A stretch of DNA of 64,000 nucleotides from Geminicoccaceae bacterium (GCA_028285265.1 JANQPX010000016.1:62001-126000); one strand, 5' to 3'. Numbered from the stretch's first letter, positions 9,307-18,474 are shown. The notes: generated by a model not told the origin, from the sequence alone. Made by a program: numbers and translations.

Positions 9307-10104
9307 TCAGCCCGCCGTATATCCGCCATCGGCATAGAGAATATGGCCGGTATAGAAGTCAGACGCGTTCGAGGCGAGAAAGAGAAGTGGCCCCGCCAAG
9401 TCTTCTGGCTCACCCAGGCGTCCTTTGGGCACACGGGCGAGGAAGCCCGTGCGTACCGTCTTCGCTTTCTCGGTGTCCTCGAACATCCAAGCGGTCAAAG
9501 GCGAGCGAAACACCGTGGGGGCAATGGCGTTCACCGTGATCCCAGTCGGCCCAAGCTCGCAGCCGAGCGCCTTGGTGATGCCATCGACGGCCGCTTTGGA
9601 CGCACAATAGGCGGTATACCCTGCTGGATGACCAAGAAGCCCGCGCGCCGAAGAGACGAGTACGATCTTGCCGCCATCGCCTTGCATCTTCATTTGTCCG
9701 GCAGCGGCGCGTGCCAGGAGCCAACTTTGGGTGACATTGGCATCCATGACCGACGTGAATGTTTCGGGCGCCATGTCGTTGATCAGAGCAACCTTATTCA
9801 TGCCGGATGCCACGACCAGAATATCGAGCCTCCCATAGTCTTCGACCGCTTGGGCAACCAGATCGTTACAGGATTGCTCGTCCTCTGGGCGGGTGTTGAT
9901 CGCCGTTACCGCTGCGCCCATGCCGCGGCACTCATCAGCGATCTCATTGAGCGCTTTCAGATTGCCGGCGGCTAATACCAATTGACAGCCAGCGGCGGCC
10001 AGGACACGGGCCGCCACCATACCGAATGCACCCGATGCGCCCGTGATTAAAGCGACCCTATTCTTGACCTCGAACATCGACATCGGATCGGCCATGGCGG
10101 TCAT
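9307..10104 (-). CDS. SDR family oxidoreductase
   Basis: This classical short-chain dehydrogenase has 265 residues. The cofactor motif is TGASGAFG (21-28) and the catalytic set is a Ser in VLVSSARG plus Tyr/Lys in YTAYCASK. ADGGYTAG closes the protein, as is usual. The start overlaps the cupin stop by 4 bases (ATGA), and it ends 3 bases before the hydroxyacyl-CoA-dehydrogenase-type gene. The substrate is unknown; a hydroxy or keto intermediate of the operon's pathway is likely. Confidence 0.9.
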   Translation of the reverse strand: MTAMADPMSMFEVKNRVALITGASGAFGMVAARVLAAAGCQLVLAAGNLKALNEIADECRGMGAAVTAINTRPEDEQSCNDLVAQAVEDYGRLDILVVASGMNKVALINDMAPETFTSVMDANVTQSWLLARAAAGQMKMQGDGGKIVLVSSARGLLGHPAGYTAYCASKAAVDGITKALGCELGPTGITVNAIAPTVFRSPLTAWMFEDTEKAKTVRTGFLARVPKGRLGEPEDLAGPLLFLASNASDFYTGHILYADGGYTAG

Positions 10105-10451
10105 TTCGTGACCTCCGGCGGATAGGGGATGACGACGAGCATGGTGCAGACGTCATTCCTACGGTTCTCGATCTTTCGAACTTCATCAGGCGCGATAGTG
10201 CAGCTGTCATACTTGCCGAGAACGGTTTCGTTACCATCCACGATAACGGTCATTTCACCGTCCAGCACCACATAGACCTTCTCGAAAGGCGTCGAGTCCG
10301 GCCCTGCCCCACCACCAGGAAGAAACTGGCTTAAGCCCACCCACTGGTTGGTCGGCCCGCCGTCCTCGAATCCCTGTAAGCGAAGGCCAACCACACCGAA
10401 ATGATTGGGTGCTTCATAAACCTTCGCGTCCTCAAAACGTTTCAGATGCAT
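10101..10451 (-). CDS. Cupin domain-containing protein
   Basis: This small single-domain cupin has 116 residues from MHLKRFEDAKVYEAP (ATG at 10451). The longer frame to 10610 overlaps the end of the cyclase gene and is not cupin-like, so it was rejected. Cupin core features are present: PGGGAGPDSTPFEKVYVVLDGEMTV and a second motif near GKYDSCTIAPDEVRKIENR. The usual His-x-His metal pair is not apparent, as the first motif has no histidine, so it may bind a small molecule without metal or have another role. It lies between the cyclase and the SDR. Confidence 0.82.
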   Translation of the reverse strand: MHLKRFEDAKVYEAPNHFGVVGLRLQGFEDGGPTNQWVGLSQFLPGGGAGPDSTPFEKVYVVLDGEMTVIVDGNETVLGKYDSCTIAPDEVRKIENRRNDVCTMLVVIPYPPEVTK

Positions 10452-10500
10452 GGCTCTTTTCCTCAAGGATGCGATTAGGAAATGCCTGCGACGGCGGGCA

Positions 10501-11337
10501 TCAGAAATCGTCGCCGGCCTCGATGCGGTAGGTTTGACCTTTGTCGATGATGGCAACCAGGCGGATGATACAGCCGTCACCGCGATCCCAGTTCCAAGGG
10601 AAGAAGGCAAAGGTGCAGCGCTTACCCGTCACCGCATCCAGGTCGCCACCAACATTTTCGATGCCGAGGATGCCGTTGCTGAAGAGCTTGTTGTGTACCG
10701 GCTCCCACTCAGGAAAATCTTCTTCCCAACCGCGCCCACCGGACCACTCCCGATACTCCGATTCCAGATGCGGCAAGATGGGGCCGTTTCGCTGCGGACC
10801 AATGGCCGTTGCTAAGGGATGATCGTTCGCTTGGGTGTCGTGACCGACCACCTTGATGCCCTTGTCGACCATCCAGTCGGCAGCGGAAGGTACGAGGCCA
10901 GGGCAATAGGGAAAGTAATCACCGTCTTCATACTGCTTGTGCCAGCCGGTATTGATGATCAGGACGTCGTTCTTACGGATCGCATGCCCACAGGCCTTCT
11001 CGAGATCGTCGCCGGTAATCTGCTCCCACTTCTTCTTCGGAATCGATACCACCAGACCCGAGCCAAAAAAGTGTGGCAGGGGCACCTCATCGATGAAGGG
11101 CGTCCCCTGCACCACATGGGCCGGCGCATCAATGTGGGTGGTCACATGCATGGTCGTGGTGATGGTCTGGCTCAGCACCCCCGACTTCGCCATGTAGTGT
11201 TTCCGATCGATTTGTACGTCAGCGAAGTAGGGCCAGTTCGGGCATTGGAAGCCGTAGCGATGGCTGAGATTGTAGAACTCGAGCCCCATATCGTTGTCGG
11301 TATTCGCCTGAAACTCGATCCCACGAATCTGGACCAT
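10501..11337 (-). CDS. Cyclase family protein (kynurenine formamidase-like fold)
   Basis: Cyclase-family metallohydrolases split amide or ester bonds; kynurenine formamidase and isatin hydrolase are examples. The 278-residue protein from MVQIRGIEFQ carries the metal motif HVTTHIDAPAH (64-74), which matches the family form HxGTHxDxPxH except for Thr in place of Gly at 66. GHDTQANDHP is the second family block. The upstream extension to 11376 lacks support. It is the first gene of the long minus-strand operon, facing an IclR regulator, and so likely acts on the inducing substrate. Confidence 0.88.
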   Translation of the reverse strand: MVQIRGIEFQANTDNDMGLEFYNLSHRYGFQCPNWPYFADVQIDRKHYMAKSGVLSQTITTTMHVTTHIDAPAHVVQGTPFIDEVPLPHFFGSGLVVSIPKKKWEQITGDDLEKACGHAIRKNDVLIINTGWHKQYEDGDYFPYCPGLVPSAADWMVDKGIKVVGHDTQANDHPLATAIGPQRNGPILPHLESEYREWSGGRGWEEDFPEWEPVHNKLFSNGILGIENVGGDLDAVTGKRCTFAFFPWNWDRGDGCIIRLVAIIDKGQTYRIEAGDDF

Positions 11338-11492
11338 CGCATGCCACTCCCTGTTCTGCCGGCGACCTAGCGTCACTTGGTTTCAGATTGCCAACGCATC
11401 TTATTTGTCCTATATAGCGATACAGATTGACTGCATCGTGGTCAATACTTTTCTCAATACAAAACTCTTGTATCGTATTGCGGTTCAACTAG
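11338..11492. promoter_or_regulatory. Divergent promoter region between the cyclase operon and iclR, with nested palindromes
   Basis: This 155-base gap separates two divergent transcription units. Near the regulator end, CAATAC (11455-11460) and GTATTG (11475-11480) form an outer dyad. ATACAA (11457-11462) and TTGTAT (11468-11473) form an inner dyad about the same centre. A further CAATAC copy lies at 11443-11448. These are sensible operator sites for the IclR protein encoded next door; the assignment is an inference. Confidence 0.5.
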
Positions 11493-12323
11493 ATGGAAGT
11501 CGGTGCACATTTGACGGCGCCTGCTAGCGAAGGATGGGCAGCAACAGTGACTGAAACGGCGAATACAGCTGAGCGCAGCGGCATCCAGGTGATCGCTCGT
11601 GCTGCAGCGATCCTGCGCACACTCCGGGACAACCCGAGCGGCATGAGCCTTGGTCAGATCGCAGAGCGCGTTGCGTTACCACGATCAACGGTGCAACGGA
11701 TCATAGGGGCCCTCGTTTCCGAGCGTCTCGTTATCAGCGGCTCAAAGGGCGGTGGCGTCAGACTAGGCCCGGAACTCGGCTCGCTGGCTGAAGCGGCTCG
11801 CTACAGTACTGTCGAGCAATGCCGTCCCGTCCTAGCGGACCTCACGGAAGCGACAGGGGAGACCACAGATCTGTCTGTTTTGCGGGGGGACAGTATGATC
11901 TTCCTTGATCAGGTACCGGGTCTGCATCGCTTGCGCACCGTTTCTTTTGTCGGCGAGGTTTTCCCACTAACAACAACCGCCAACGGCCGGGCTTGCCTTG
12001 CGCAGTTGCCTGAGAACGTGGCCCAGCAATTGGTCGAGCGGGAATGGGATAGCAGCGATAGGGAAGGCTCTATCGTGTCGATGATGGCGAGGTTGAAAGA
12101 CATAAGAACTCAAGGCTTAGCTTATGATCTCGAGGAGCATACGTCAGGAATTTCGGCTATTGGATTTGCGTTCAAAGACTGGGCAGGCGATCTTCATGCC
12201 ATCTCAGTGCCGATTCCGTCCTCCCGGTTCGATACGGCTCGAGTTACGGTCGAGACGGCGCTGCAAAAGGCCATGAGAGCCATCAAGGACATGATGGGCG
12301 CTCGAGAGATGGGCGAGGTTTGA
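11493..12323 (+). CDS. IclR family transcriptional regulator
   Basis: IclR proteins are effector-binding repressors or activators of neighbouring catabolic genes. The 276-residue protein has an N-terminal winged helix (MSLGQIAERVALPRSTVQRI, residues 51-70) and a C-terminal ligand domain with PLTTTANGRACLAQLP and SGISAIGFAF. Length is normal apart from about 25 extra N-terminal residues. A GTG at 11547 would give the shorter protein, and neither start has a strong ribosome-binding site. It is divergent from the 13-gene cyclase/Liv/BKACE/TRAP operon and is its likely local regulator. Confidence 0.9.
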   Translation: MEVGAHLTAPASEGWAATVTETANTAERSGIQVIARAAAILRTLRDNPSGMSLGQIAERVALPRSTVQRIIGALVSERLVISGSKGGGVRLGPELGSLAEAARYSTVEQCRPVLADLTEATGETTDLSVLRGDSMIFLDQVPGLHRLRTVSFVGEVFPLTTTANGRACLAQLPENVAQQLVEREWDSSDREGSIVSMMARLKDIRTQGLAYDLEEHTSGISAIGFAFKDWAGDLHAISVPIPSSRFDTARVTVETALQKAMRAIKDMMGAREMGEV

Positions 12324-12510
12324 ACCTGATCGGCTTCGCTGCCATCCCGCGCTAAAGGACGCTAAAGCATAACATTGCGAGGTGACGAGAAGACTGCGGC
12401 GACACGCTCATGAACCTGTGGCCCTGATCACTCGATAGAGCACGCTCTAGATCGCAACGACACGTCGTCATCTAAGCGATATGACGTAGCCCCAACGTCC
12501 TACCAATCAG

Positions 12511-14040
12511 CTATGAACCCGCAGGGGCTTCTGCTCCTTTACCGCGCCTGCCGTCCCGGATCATCTTGATAAGCGGTAGCAAGATCAGAATGATCGCAAT
12601 CACCATGATCAAGCCGCTAATGGGCCGCGTGAAGAAGATCGTCGGATCGCCCTGGGACAGGAGGAGCGACTGGCGCATGGAGGGTTCGGCAATAGGCCCG
12701 AGAACGATGGCAAGCACCGCCGGTGCCACAGGGTAGTCCAGCTTGCGCAACAAGTAGCCGACCACGCCAAAGATGAGCATCAGCCACAGATCGTGCATGG
12801 TCTGAGTCGGCGCATAGCCACCAACAATACAGAGCGTGAAGATGACCGGCGCAAGGATCGTGAACGGCATGGTAAGCACGCGCACGAAGATCGGAATGAA
12901 AGCGAGATTGATGACAAGGCTGAAAACATTGGCGATGTAGAGCGAGCCGATCAATCCCCAGACGAAATCTGGATGCTCGGTGAACAGAAGGGGTCCCGGC
13001 CTTAGACCCCAGATGATCATACCGCCCAAGAGAATGGCCGTTGTCGGCGAGCCCGGAATGCCCAAGGTCAGCATCGGCAGCATCGAGCCAGTGGAGGCGG
13101 CGTTGTTGGCACTCTCTGGTGCTGCGACGCCTGCAGGATTACCTTTGCCGAAGCTATCGCCATCCTTCGCGAAGGTCTTGGTCAGACCATAAGCCATGAG
13201 AGAAGCAGGCGTTGCCCCTGCTGCCGGCAACATGCCGACGAAGTAACCGAGAAGGCCACTCGCGGACGTGGTACCGAGATAATTCTTGAAGTCGGCAATG
13301 CTGCGCATAATGCCGGCAAAGGTCGTCTTCACCTTGTGCACGATGACATTGCCACCGGTTTGCTCAAGCGTCCAAAGCATCTCGCCGATGCCGTAGATAC
13401 CGATCGCCAGTACCAAGAAATTGATCCCGTGCATGAAGCCCGGAAGGTCCATGAAAATTAGACGCGGCTGGCCACTGATGATGTCGAGACCGATGGTTGC
13501 AAGCACCAGGCCGATCAAGATCGAGAAGACGGTCTTCGGGATGTCGTCCGAGCCCAAACCGACAAAGGTCGCGAATGCTAATAGCATCAAAGCGAACTCT
13601 TCGGGCGGGCCGAAGCGGAGGGCAAACTCGGCGAGCGGTGGCGCGAACAGGGTGAACAACACGACGGAGATGGTGCCGCCGATAAAAGAAGCAGTCGCTG
13701 CTGTGACCAGCGCGACATCAGCCTTGCCTTTGGTTGCCAGCGGTCGGCCGTCAAACACCGTCGCGACTGCGGTCGACGCGCCGGGTATGCCGAGCGTCAC
13801 CGAGCTGATGGCACCGCCATACATTGCGCCATAATAGATGGCGGCTAGAAAGATGATCGCCGCGTTTGGCGGTACCAAGAACGTGAGTGGAAGGAGGATA
13901 GCAACGCCGTTCACGGAGCCTAAGCCGGGCAAGGCACCGACAAAAAGGCCGACCATCACGCCAACCACCAGCATGAACAGGTTGATTGGCTGAAGGGCTT
14001 CGCCGAAGCCACCGATCAGATGGCCGAGAATGTCTTCCAT
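12511..14040 (-). CDS. tctA: Tripartite tricarboxylate transporter large permease (TctA)
   Basis: This is the large membrane subunit (509 residues, about 12 hydrophobic segments) of a TTT-family importer. The TctA block GLFVGALPGLGSVNGVAILLP lies near residue 30, and the second conserved block GMLPAAGATPASLMAYGL lies near 270. It is the last gene of the operon that starts with gntR and oxalyl-CoA decarboxylase, 28 bases after tctB. That context makes a dicarboxylate such as oxalate the likely cargo; TTT systems with known cargo carry citrate, terephthalate, glutamate and similar acids. Confidence 0.93.
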   Translation of the reverse strand: MEDILGHLIGGFGEALQPINLFMLVVGVMVGLFVGALPGLGSVNGVAILLPLTFLVPPNAAIIFLAAIYYGAMYGGAISSVTLGIPGASTAVATVFDGRPLATKGKADVALVTAATASFIGGTISVVLFTLFAPPLAEFALRFGPPEEFALMLLAFATFVGLGSDDIPKTVFSILIGLVLATIGLDIISGQPRLIFMDLPGFMHGINFLVLAIGIYGIGEMLWTLEQTGGNVIVHKVKTTFAGIMRSIADFKNYLGTTSASGLLGYFVGMLPAAGATPASLMAYGLTKTFAKDGDSFGKGNPAGVAAPESANNAASTGSMLPMLTLGIPGSPTTAILLGGMIIWGLRPGPLLFTEHPDFVWGLIGSLYIANVFSLVINLAFIPIFVRVLTMPFTILAPVIFTLCIVGGYAPTQTMHDLWLMLIFGVVGYLLRKLDYPVAPAVLAIVLGPIAEPSMRQSLLLSQGDPTIFFTRPISGLIMVIAIILILLPLIKMIRDGRRGKGAEAPAGS

Positions 14041-14068
14041 GTCGCGTCCTCCAGACCTGCTCTTAAGC

Positions 14069-14581
14069 TCAGTAGATCAAGTCGTAGAGCGGGTAGAACA
14101 GCACTTCTTCGATAATGGAAATGCCTTTCGGCAAGCTTATGGTCAGCGCCCATTCGAAGAGGCAAAAGACCACAACCGGCATCGCAATCGTGATCGCGAG
14201 CGTCATGCCCCAGCTATGGCCGCCCATGACCTTCAAGTAAAAGACGAGAAACAGCATCAGAGCGAGGTAGATGCTGATCCAGGGTGTCAGCAGCAGCAGC
14301 AGGGCGAGCGCGATGACGGTCAAGCTGACCATCGTTAGCGCTGACGACGAAATGAAGCTCGCCGTCGATCGGCTTTCGGGCGTTGCCCGCATGAACCAGC
14401 GAACAATGGTCGCGATACAGCAAATCAACATGCCGGTCGCAAGCCAGAACGGCCAAGCTCCAGCGCCTGGGCCCCGTTCCGAGACCCAACCAATGTTGAG
14501 CTCAGCGCTCTTGATCATGAAGGTTATCGACAGCAACGCCATCAATACTGCCATCAAGAGTTCAGCAGTGCGCACGGTCAT
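14069..14581 (-). CDS. tctB: Tripartite tricarboxylate transporter small permease (TctB)
   Basis: This 170-residue protein with four hydrophobic segments matches the TctB fold and length. WVSERGPGAGAWPFWLATGML near residue 32 is the characteristic TctB stretch, followed by LALLLLLTPWISIYLALMLFL. It sits between the binding-protein gene tctC (98-base gap containing a long hairpin) and tctA. It pairs with TctA in the membrane. Confidence 0.9.
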   Translation of the reverse strand: MTVRTAELLMAVLMALLSITFMIKSAELNIGWVSERGPGAGAWPFWLATGMLICCIATIVRWFMRATPESRSTASFISSSALTMVSLTVIALALLLLLTPWISIYLALMLFLVFYLKVMGGHSWGMTLAITIAMPVVVFCLFEWALTISLPKGISIIEEVLFYPLYDLIY

Positions 14582-14632
14582 GTCATCGCTCCGTCACGCC
14601 AGTTCGCTATGAGGAAATACCTTCGAGACGAT

Positions 14633-14666
14633 TGACCGGGACGGCTCCAAGGAGTCGTCCCGGTCA
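14633..14666 (-). other. 16-bp near-perfect hairpin between tctC and tctB
   Basis: TGACCGGGACGGCTCC and GGAGTCGTCCCGGTCA face each other across AA, giving a 16-bp stem with one G-T pair. The actual RNA loop would open to four bases. No T-run follows in the direction of transcription, so it is not a classical terminator. Its place, directly after the binding-protein gene, fits an mRNA-stabilising or partial-termination element that keeps tctC mRNA above tctBA mRNA. Confidence 0.65.
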
Positions 14667-14679
14667 GTACATGATCGGT

Positions 14680-15675
14680 TTACTCAGACGTGATCGCGTC
14701 TGCGCCAACCTCCGAGATCAGCTTCTCATGACGATCGAATTGAGCGGCATGGAACGCGGCGAGATCTGCGCCGGCGACCCACTCCTCGCAGAACAGACCG
14801 TCATCGACGCAGAATTGCTGCCACTCCTCGGACTCGTAGAGGGTCTGAAAGAGGTTGATGTACCATTCCTGTGCCTCGGCCGACATGCCTGGAGGTCCGT
14901 TGATCGAGCGCTGCATGTAATACTCGATGTCGTGGCCGAGTTCCTTTGCGGTCGGAATGTCGGGATAGGCTGCCATACGCTCGGCAGTAAACTGCACCAA
15001 TGGCTTGGTGTCGCCCGCACGCATGAATTCATTCTGCTCGGCTGGGTTATTGACCGTGCTGTCGATTTGATTACCGACCAACGCTGCAGCCACCTTGCCG
15101 CCGCCTTCGAACGGAATGTAGGTGACGTCATAGCCGAACTCAGCTTCCATCATCGCGGTCAAGATGCTGTCTTCCTGGCCGGATCCGGTGCCACCGACAT
15201 TCCACTCCTTGCCCTTGGCCGAAACCGCGGCGACATAGCTATCAAGGTCGGTGATGTCCTCGTTTGACGTGTTCACCCAGAGGAGAAACGTGTCGAGCGC
15301 CATACGGCCGATCGGGGTGAATTCGGTGATGTCGATACCAAGACCGTCCTGAATGATCGGCGTGGTGTAGAAGCTATTCAGCGTTACCAAGATGGTGTGA
15401 TCGTCACCGGCCTTGCCCTTCATATAAGCAAGTGCTTCGGCCCCGGAACCACCCGGCTTGTTGATCGGAATAAAGGGCCTTGGCGACAGATCCTTCTGCT
15501 CGATCAAACCCTGCAGCAGACGAGCGATCTGATCGGCGCCACCGCCGGTGCCTGCCATGATGATGAATTCCACCGGCTTCTTCGGTGACCATTCGGCGAA
15601 CGCCTCATCGGCGAGACCGCCACCAAGACCAACGGCAAGCGTTGTGCCGAGGAGCAAACCTTTCTTTGTCATCAA
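14680..15675 (-). CDS. tctC: Tripartite tricarboxylate transporter substrate-binding protein (TctC)
   Basis: This is the periplasmic binding protein of the TTT importer, 331 residues. The signal peptide MMTKKGLLLGTTLAVGLGGGLADEAFA is cut near residue 27. The mature protein has the TctC phosphate-loop-like turn (IIMAGTGGGADQIARLLQ), NKPGGSGAEAL and the typical PDIPTAKELGHD. It differs from common TctC forms in its acidic C-terminal half. It lies 148 bases after fhs, and a separate promoter could fit there. Being in the oxalate operon, it is a candidate oxalate-binding protein. Confidence 0.92.
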   Translation of the reverse strand: MMTKKGLLLGTTLAVGLGGGLADEAFAEWSPKKPVEFIIMAGTGGGADQIARLLQGLIEQKDLSPRPFIPINKPGGSGAEALAYMKGKAGDDHTILVTLNSFYTTPIIQDGLGIDITEFTPIGRMALDTFLLWVNTSNEDITDLDSYVAAVSAKGKEWNVGGTGSGQEDSILTAMMEAEFGYDVTYIPFEGGGKVAAALVGNQIDSTVNNPAEQNEFMRAGDTKPLVQFTAERMAAYPDIPTAKELGHDIEYYMQRSINGPPGMSAEAQEWYINLFQTLYESEEWQQFCVDDGLFCEEWVAGADLAAFHAAQFDRHEKLISEVGADAITSE

Positions 15676-15763
15676 CTTCTGTCTCCCTCTTCTTCTTTTT
15701 CCTCGTTAAACCTCGTCTCCAACCGGTTCATGCTTTTTTTTCCCGGCTGGTCTCTTGAACCTT

Positions 15764-15776
15764 CGCCAAGTTGGCG
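15764..15776 (-). promoter_or_regulatory. Palindrome CGCCAAGTTGGCG between fhs and tctC
   Basis: CGCCAA-G-TTGGCG is a perfect inverted repeat lying in the 148-base gap between fhs and tctC. It could be an operator for an internal tctCBA promoter or a small hairpin at the end of the fhs message. Nothing in the sequence decides between these. Confidence 0.35.
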
Positions 15777-15823
15777 TCGGCATTCCCTTAAAGAGATATC
15801 CTCCCTTTTCTATTACTGTCGTC

Positions 15824-17497
15824 CTAGAACAACCCTTCGATTTGTCCGTCCTCATTCAAGTAAATGTTATTGGCCGAAGGGATACGTGGCAGACCGGGCA
15901 TCGTCATGATCGCGCCGGTGACTGCAACGATGAACTCGGCACCGTTCGATAGGCGAAGCTCACGGATCGGCACGGTGAAACCCGAAGGCGCGCCTTTTAG
16001 GTCCGGATCGGTCGAAAAACTATACTGAGTCTTGGCCATGCAGACCGGGAAGTGGCCATAGTCCTTTTGGAGTTCCTCGAAACGTTTCTCGATTGCGCCA
16101 TCACAGGTGATCCCGTCACCGCCATAGATCTTCTTGACGATGGTCTCGACCTTGTCACGAAGTGGCATGTCATCGGGGTAAAGCGGTCGGAAGTCAGCCT
16201 CGCCGCTGTCGGCAAGTTCGACGACATGATGCGCGAGTTCCTCAGTGCCAGCACCGCCATTCGCCCAGTGACTAGCAACAAACGCTTTGACACCTTCACC
16301 TTCTGCTGCTGCCTTGACAGCTGCAAGTTCCGCATCGGTATCGGTGATGAACTGATTGATCGAAACCGTGACGGGCACACCGAAGGATTTAACATTTCGA
16401 ATGTGGCGGATCAGGTTAGAGCAGCCTTCCTGAACCGCTGCGACGTTTTCCGTGCCGAGATCATCTTTCTTGACACCGCCATGCATCTTGAGGGCTCGAA
16501 CCGTTGCGACGATCACAGCGGCGTCCGGTTTGAGTCCAGCCTTTCGGCATTTAATGTTGAAGAATTTCTCCGCACCGAGATCAGCACCGAAGCCTGCTTC
16601 GGTCACGACATAATCCGCCAGTTTAAGAGCAGTCTGGGTCGCGATCACTGTATTGCAACCATGGGCGATATTGGCAAACGGGCCGCCGTGGACAAAGGCC
16701 GGGTTGTTTTCGAGCGTCTGAACCAGGTTTGGCGCAAGGGCCTCTTTCAGAAGGACGGACATGGGTCCGGGCCCTTTAACGTCTTTCGCATAAATGGGCT
16801 CACGCTTCCGGTTCTGACCGATCACAATCTTGCCGAGCCGATCGACCAGATCGTTCAGGTCTGTCGCCAGACAGAAAATCGCCATGATTTCCGAAGCAAC
16901 CACGATGTCAAAGCCATCTTCGCGCGGAAATCCGTTGGCAACCCCACCGAGCGAATTGGTGATCTGACGAAGGGCGCGATCGTTCATATCGACCACGCGT
17001 TTCCAGGCGATGCGACGGCTGTCGATCGCGGGCTCATGGCCCCAATAAATGTGATTATCAATCAGAGCGGAAAGAAGATTATGGGCGATGCCGATCGCGT
17101 GAAAATCGCCGGTAAAATGGAGGTTGATGTCCTCCATCGGCACCACTTGAGCATAGCCACCGCCAGCGGCGCCGCCCTTCATGCCGAAGCAAGGGCCGAG
17201 CGAGGGTTCACGAAGACAAATCGCGGCCTTTTTGCCGATTTTATTCAAACCGTCGCCGAGACCGACGGTGGTTGTGGTCTTGCCTTCGCCAGCCGGCGTC
17301 GGCGTCACGGCCGTCGTGAGAATGAGCTTGCCGTTCGGACGATCGGCCAAGGACTTCACATAGTCCATTGAGAGCTTGGCCTTGTGCGGGCCATATTGCA
17401 GAAGCTGGTCGCTAGGGATGTCGAGCCGGTCGCCTATCTCGGCGACCGGCATCATCGCCGCATCGCGCGCAATTTCGATATCGGTTTTGATGGCCAT
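15824..17497 (-). CDS. fhs: Formate--tetrahydrofolate ligase
   Basis: Fhs joins formate to tetrahydrofolate at the cost of ATP, making 10-formyl-THF. The 557 residues match the family. The ATP loop [17 protein letters not shown] spans 65-81, followed by [23 protein letters not shown], an Fhs signature, and [14 protein letters not shown]. It lies after oxc, frc and a formyltransferase-like gene on the same strand, so its formate would come from oxalate by way of formyl-CoA. In this setting Fhs feeds oxalate carbon into the one-carbon pool. Confidence 0.97.
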   Translation of the reverse strand: MAIKTDIEIARDAAMMPVAEIGDRLDIPSDQLLQYGPHKAKLSMDYVKSLADRPNGKLILTTAVTPTPAGEGKTTTTVGLGDGLNKIGKKAAICLREPSLGPCFGMKGGAAGGGYAQVVPMEDINLHFTGDFHAIGIAHNLLSALIDNHIYWGHEPAIDSRRIAWKRVVDMNDRALRQITNSLGGVANGFPREDGFDIVVASEIMAIFCLATDLNDLVDRLGKIVIGQNRKREPIYAKDVKGPGPMSVLLKEALAPNLVQTLENNPAFVHGGPFANIAHGCNTVIATQTALKLADYVVTEAGFGADLGAEKFFNIKCRKAGLKPDAAVIVATVRALKMHGGVKKDDLGTENVAAVQEGCSNLIRHIRNVKSFGVPVTVSINQFITDTDAELAAVKAAAEGEGVKAFVASHWANGGAGTEELAHHVVELADSGEADFRPLYPDDMPLRDKVETIVKKIYGGDGITCDGAIEKRFEELQKDYGHFPVCMAKTQYSFSTDPDLKGAPSGFTVPIRELRLSNGAEFIVAVTGAIMTMPGLPRIPSANNIYLNEDGQIEGLF

Positions 17498-17543
17498 GTT
17501 CGTTGTCCTGTTTCGTTATTTAGGCGCCTAATCGAGTCCTCGC

Positions 17544-18467
17544 CTATGATGCCCCTAGTGTATCACCCGCTTGGAGCCCGCTTGCCGCTGCCCAGGCGGA
17601 AGCGGGTTGTTTGTCTCCGCCAGCCGGCCGGACACGCTTCAACAGAATGCGGCCGCCGATACACTGTACAGTGACCCCATCGTCCGAAACCTCAATGACC
17701 CGACCGGATACACCATCGCCGTCAACGCGTGCACTGTCGAAAATGCTGAGTTCGGCGCCGTCGAAGGTGGTCCAGGCACCTGGTGCCGGATTGGTGCCAC
17801 GGATGAGATTGTAGACCTGGCCGACTGGTTTATGCCAATCGATCGCCGCATGTTTCTTCGTGCAGCGGCGCTCGTAAGTGGCCTGGCTATCGTCCTGTCC
17901 GATGTGGGGCGGATTGCCGGATCGGAAGAGGTCGCAGACCTCAGGAACAGACTCAATGGCGGCGGGATAGATCTTCTTGAAATAGAGGTCGATGACAGTG
18001 TCATCGGGACCGATCTCGCACTGCCAGTTCAAAAGCACGTCGCCTTCGTCCAGGCCATCGGTCGGATAGAACCAGGAAAAGCCGGATCGTGTGCTGCCCA
18101 TAATGATCGGCCAGTTCACGGCTGATGGGCCGCGATGCAGCGGCAAAAGCGAGGGGTGAAAGCAGATCGAACCATGCTTTGGTGTGTCACGCGCTGCTTC
18201 GGGCACGAACACGTTGACGAAGGCCATTATCATCAGATCAGCGTTGTAGCTCGCAAGCTGATCCAGCGTTTCTTGGTCCTTAAAATGGGCGGGCTGATGG
18301 ACCGGTAGGCCCTTTTCGAGCGCGAACGTCTTGATCGGGTCGACAGGCTTGCCGTCCCTATCCGGTTCGCAATAGACCGCCACAACCTCGTCGGTCCCGG
18401 TCTCGAGGACCTTAGCTAGCGCGTCCTTGCCGAACGCCTGCTGGCCCATCACGATCAAACGCATCAT
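17544..18467 (-). CDS. Formyltransferase family protein, stand-alone 10-formyl-THF dehydrogenase N-terminal-like
   Basis: The 307-residue protein has a formyl-transferase N domain (about 1-190) and an FMT C domain (about 200-300). It resembles the N-terminal half of 10-formyl-THF dehydrogenase more than tRNA formyltransferase: MGQQAFGKDAL, EPDRDGKPVDPI, FHPSLLPLHRGPSAVNWPII and IRGTNPAPGAWTTF all align by eye. Catalytic His104 and Asp140 are present. The position that is Asn in Fmt and Ile in the dehydrogenase is Cys102 here. No aldehyde dehydrogenase part follows. It lies between frc and fhs. It may hydrolyse or make 10-formyl-THF, or move a formyl group between CoA and folate; the direction is unknown. 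Confidence 0.85.
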   Translation of the reverse strand: MMRLIVMGQQAFGKDALAKVLETGTDEVVAVYCEPDRDGKPVDPIKTFALEKGLPVHQPAHFKDQETLDQLASYNADLMIMAFVNVFVPEAARDTPKHGSICFHPSLLPLHRGPSAVNWPIIMGSTRSGFSWFYPTDGLDEGDVLLNWQCEIGPDDTVIDLYFKKIYPAAIESVPEVCDLFRSGNPPHIGQDDSQATYERRCTKKHAAIDWHKPVGQVYNLIRGTNPAPGAWTTFDGAELSIFDSARVDGDGVSGRVIEVSDDGVTVQCIGGRILLKRVRPAGGDKQPASAWAAASGLQAGDTLGAS

Positions 18468-18474
18468 CTATCCC

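Noticed and set aside
8872..9975. Plus-strand frame of 367 codons over the dehydrogenase and SDR genes
   Set aside because: It spans two genes on the other strand and has no family features.
12436..12449. Palindrome TAGAGC-AC-GCTCTA between iclR and tctA as a bidirectional terminator
   Set aside because: The stem is short, the loop is two bases and no T-run is present on either side.
16052..17371. Long plus-strand frame (439 codons) over fhs
   Set aside because: It is antisense to a highly conserved fhs gene; such shadows are common in GC-rich coding DNA.
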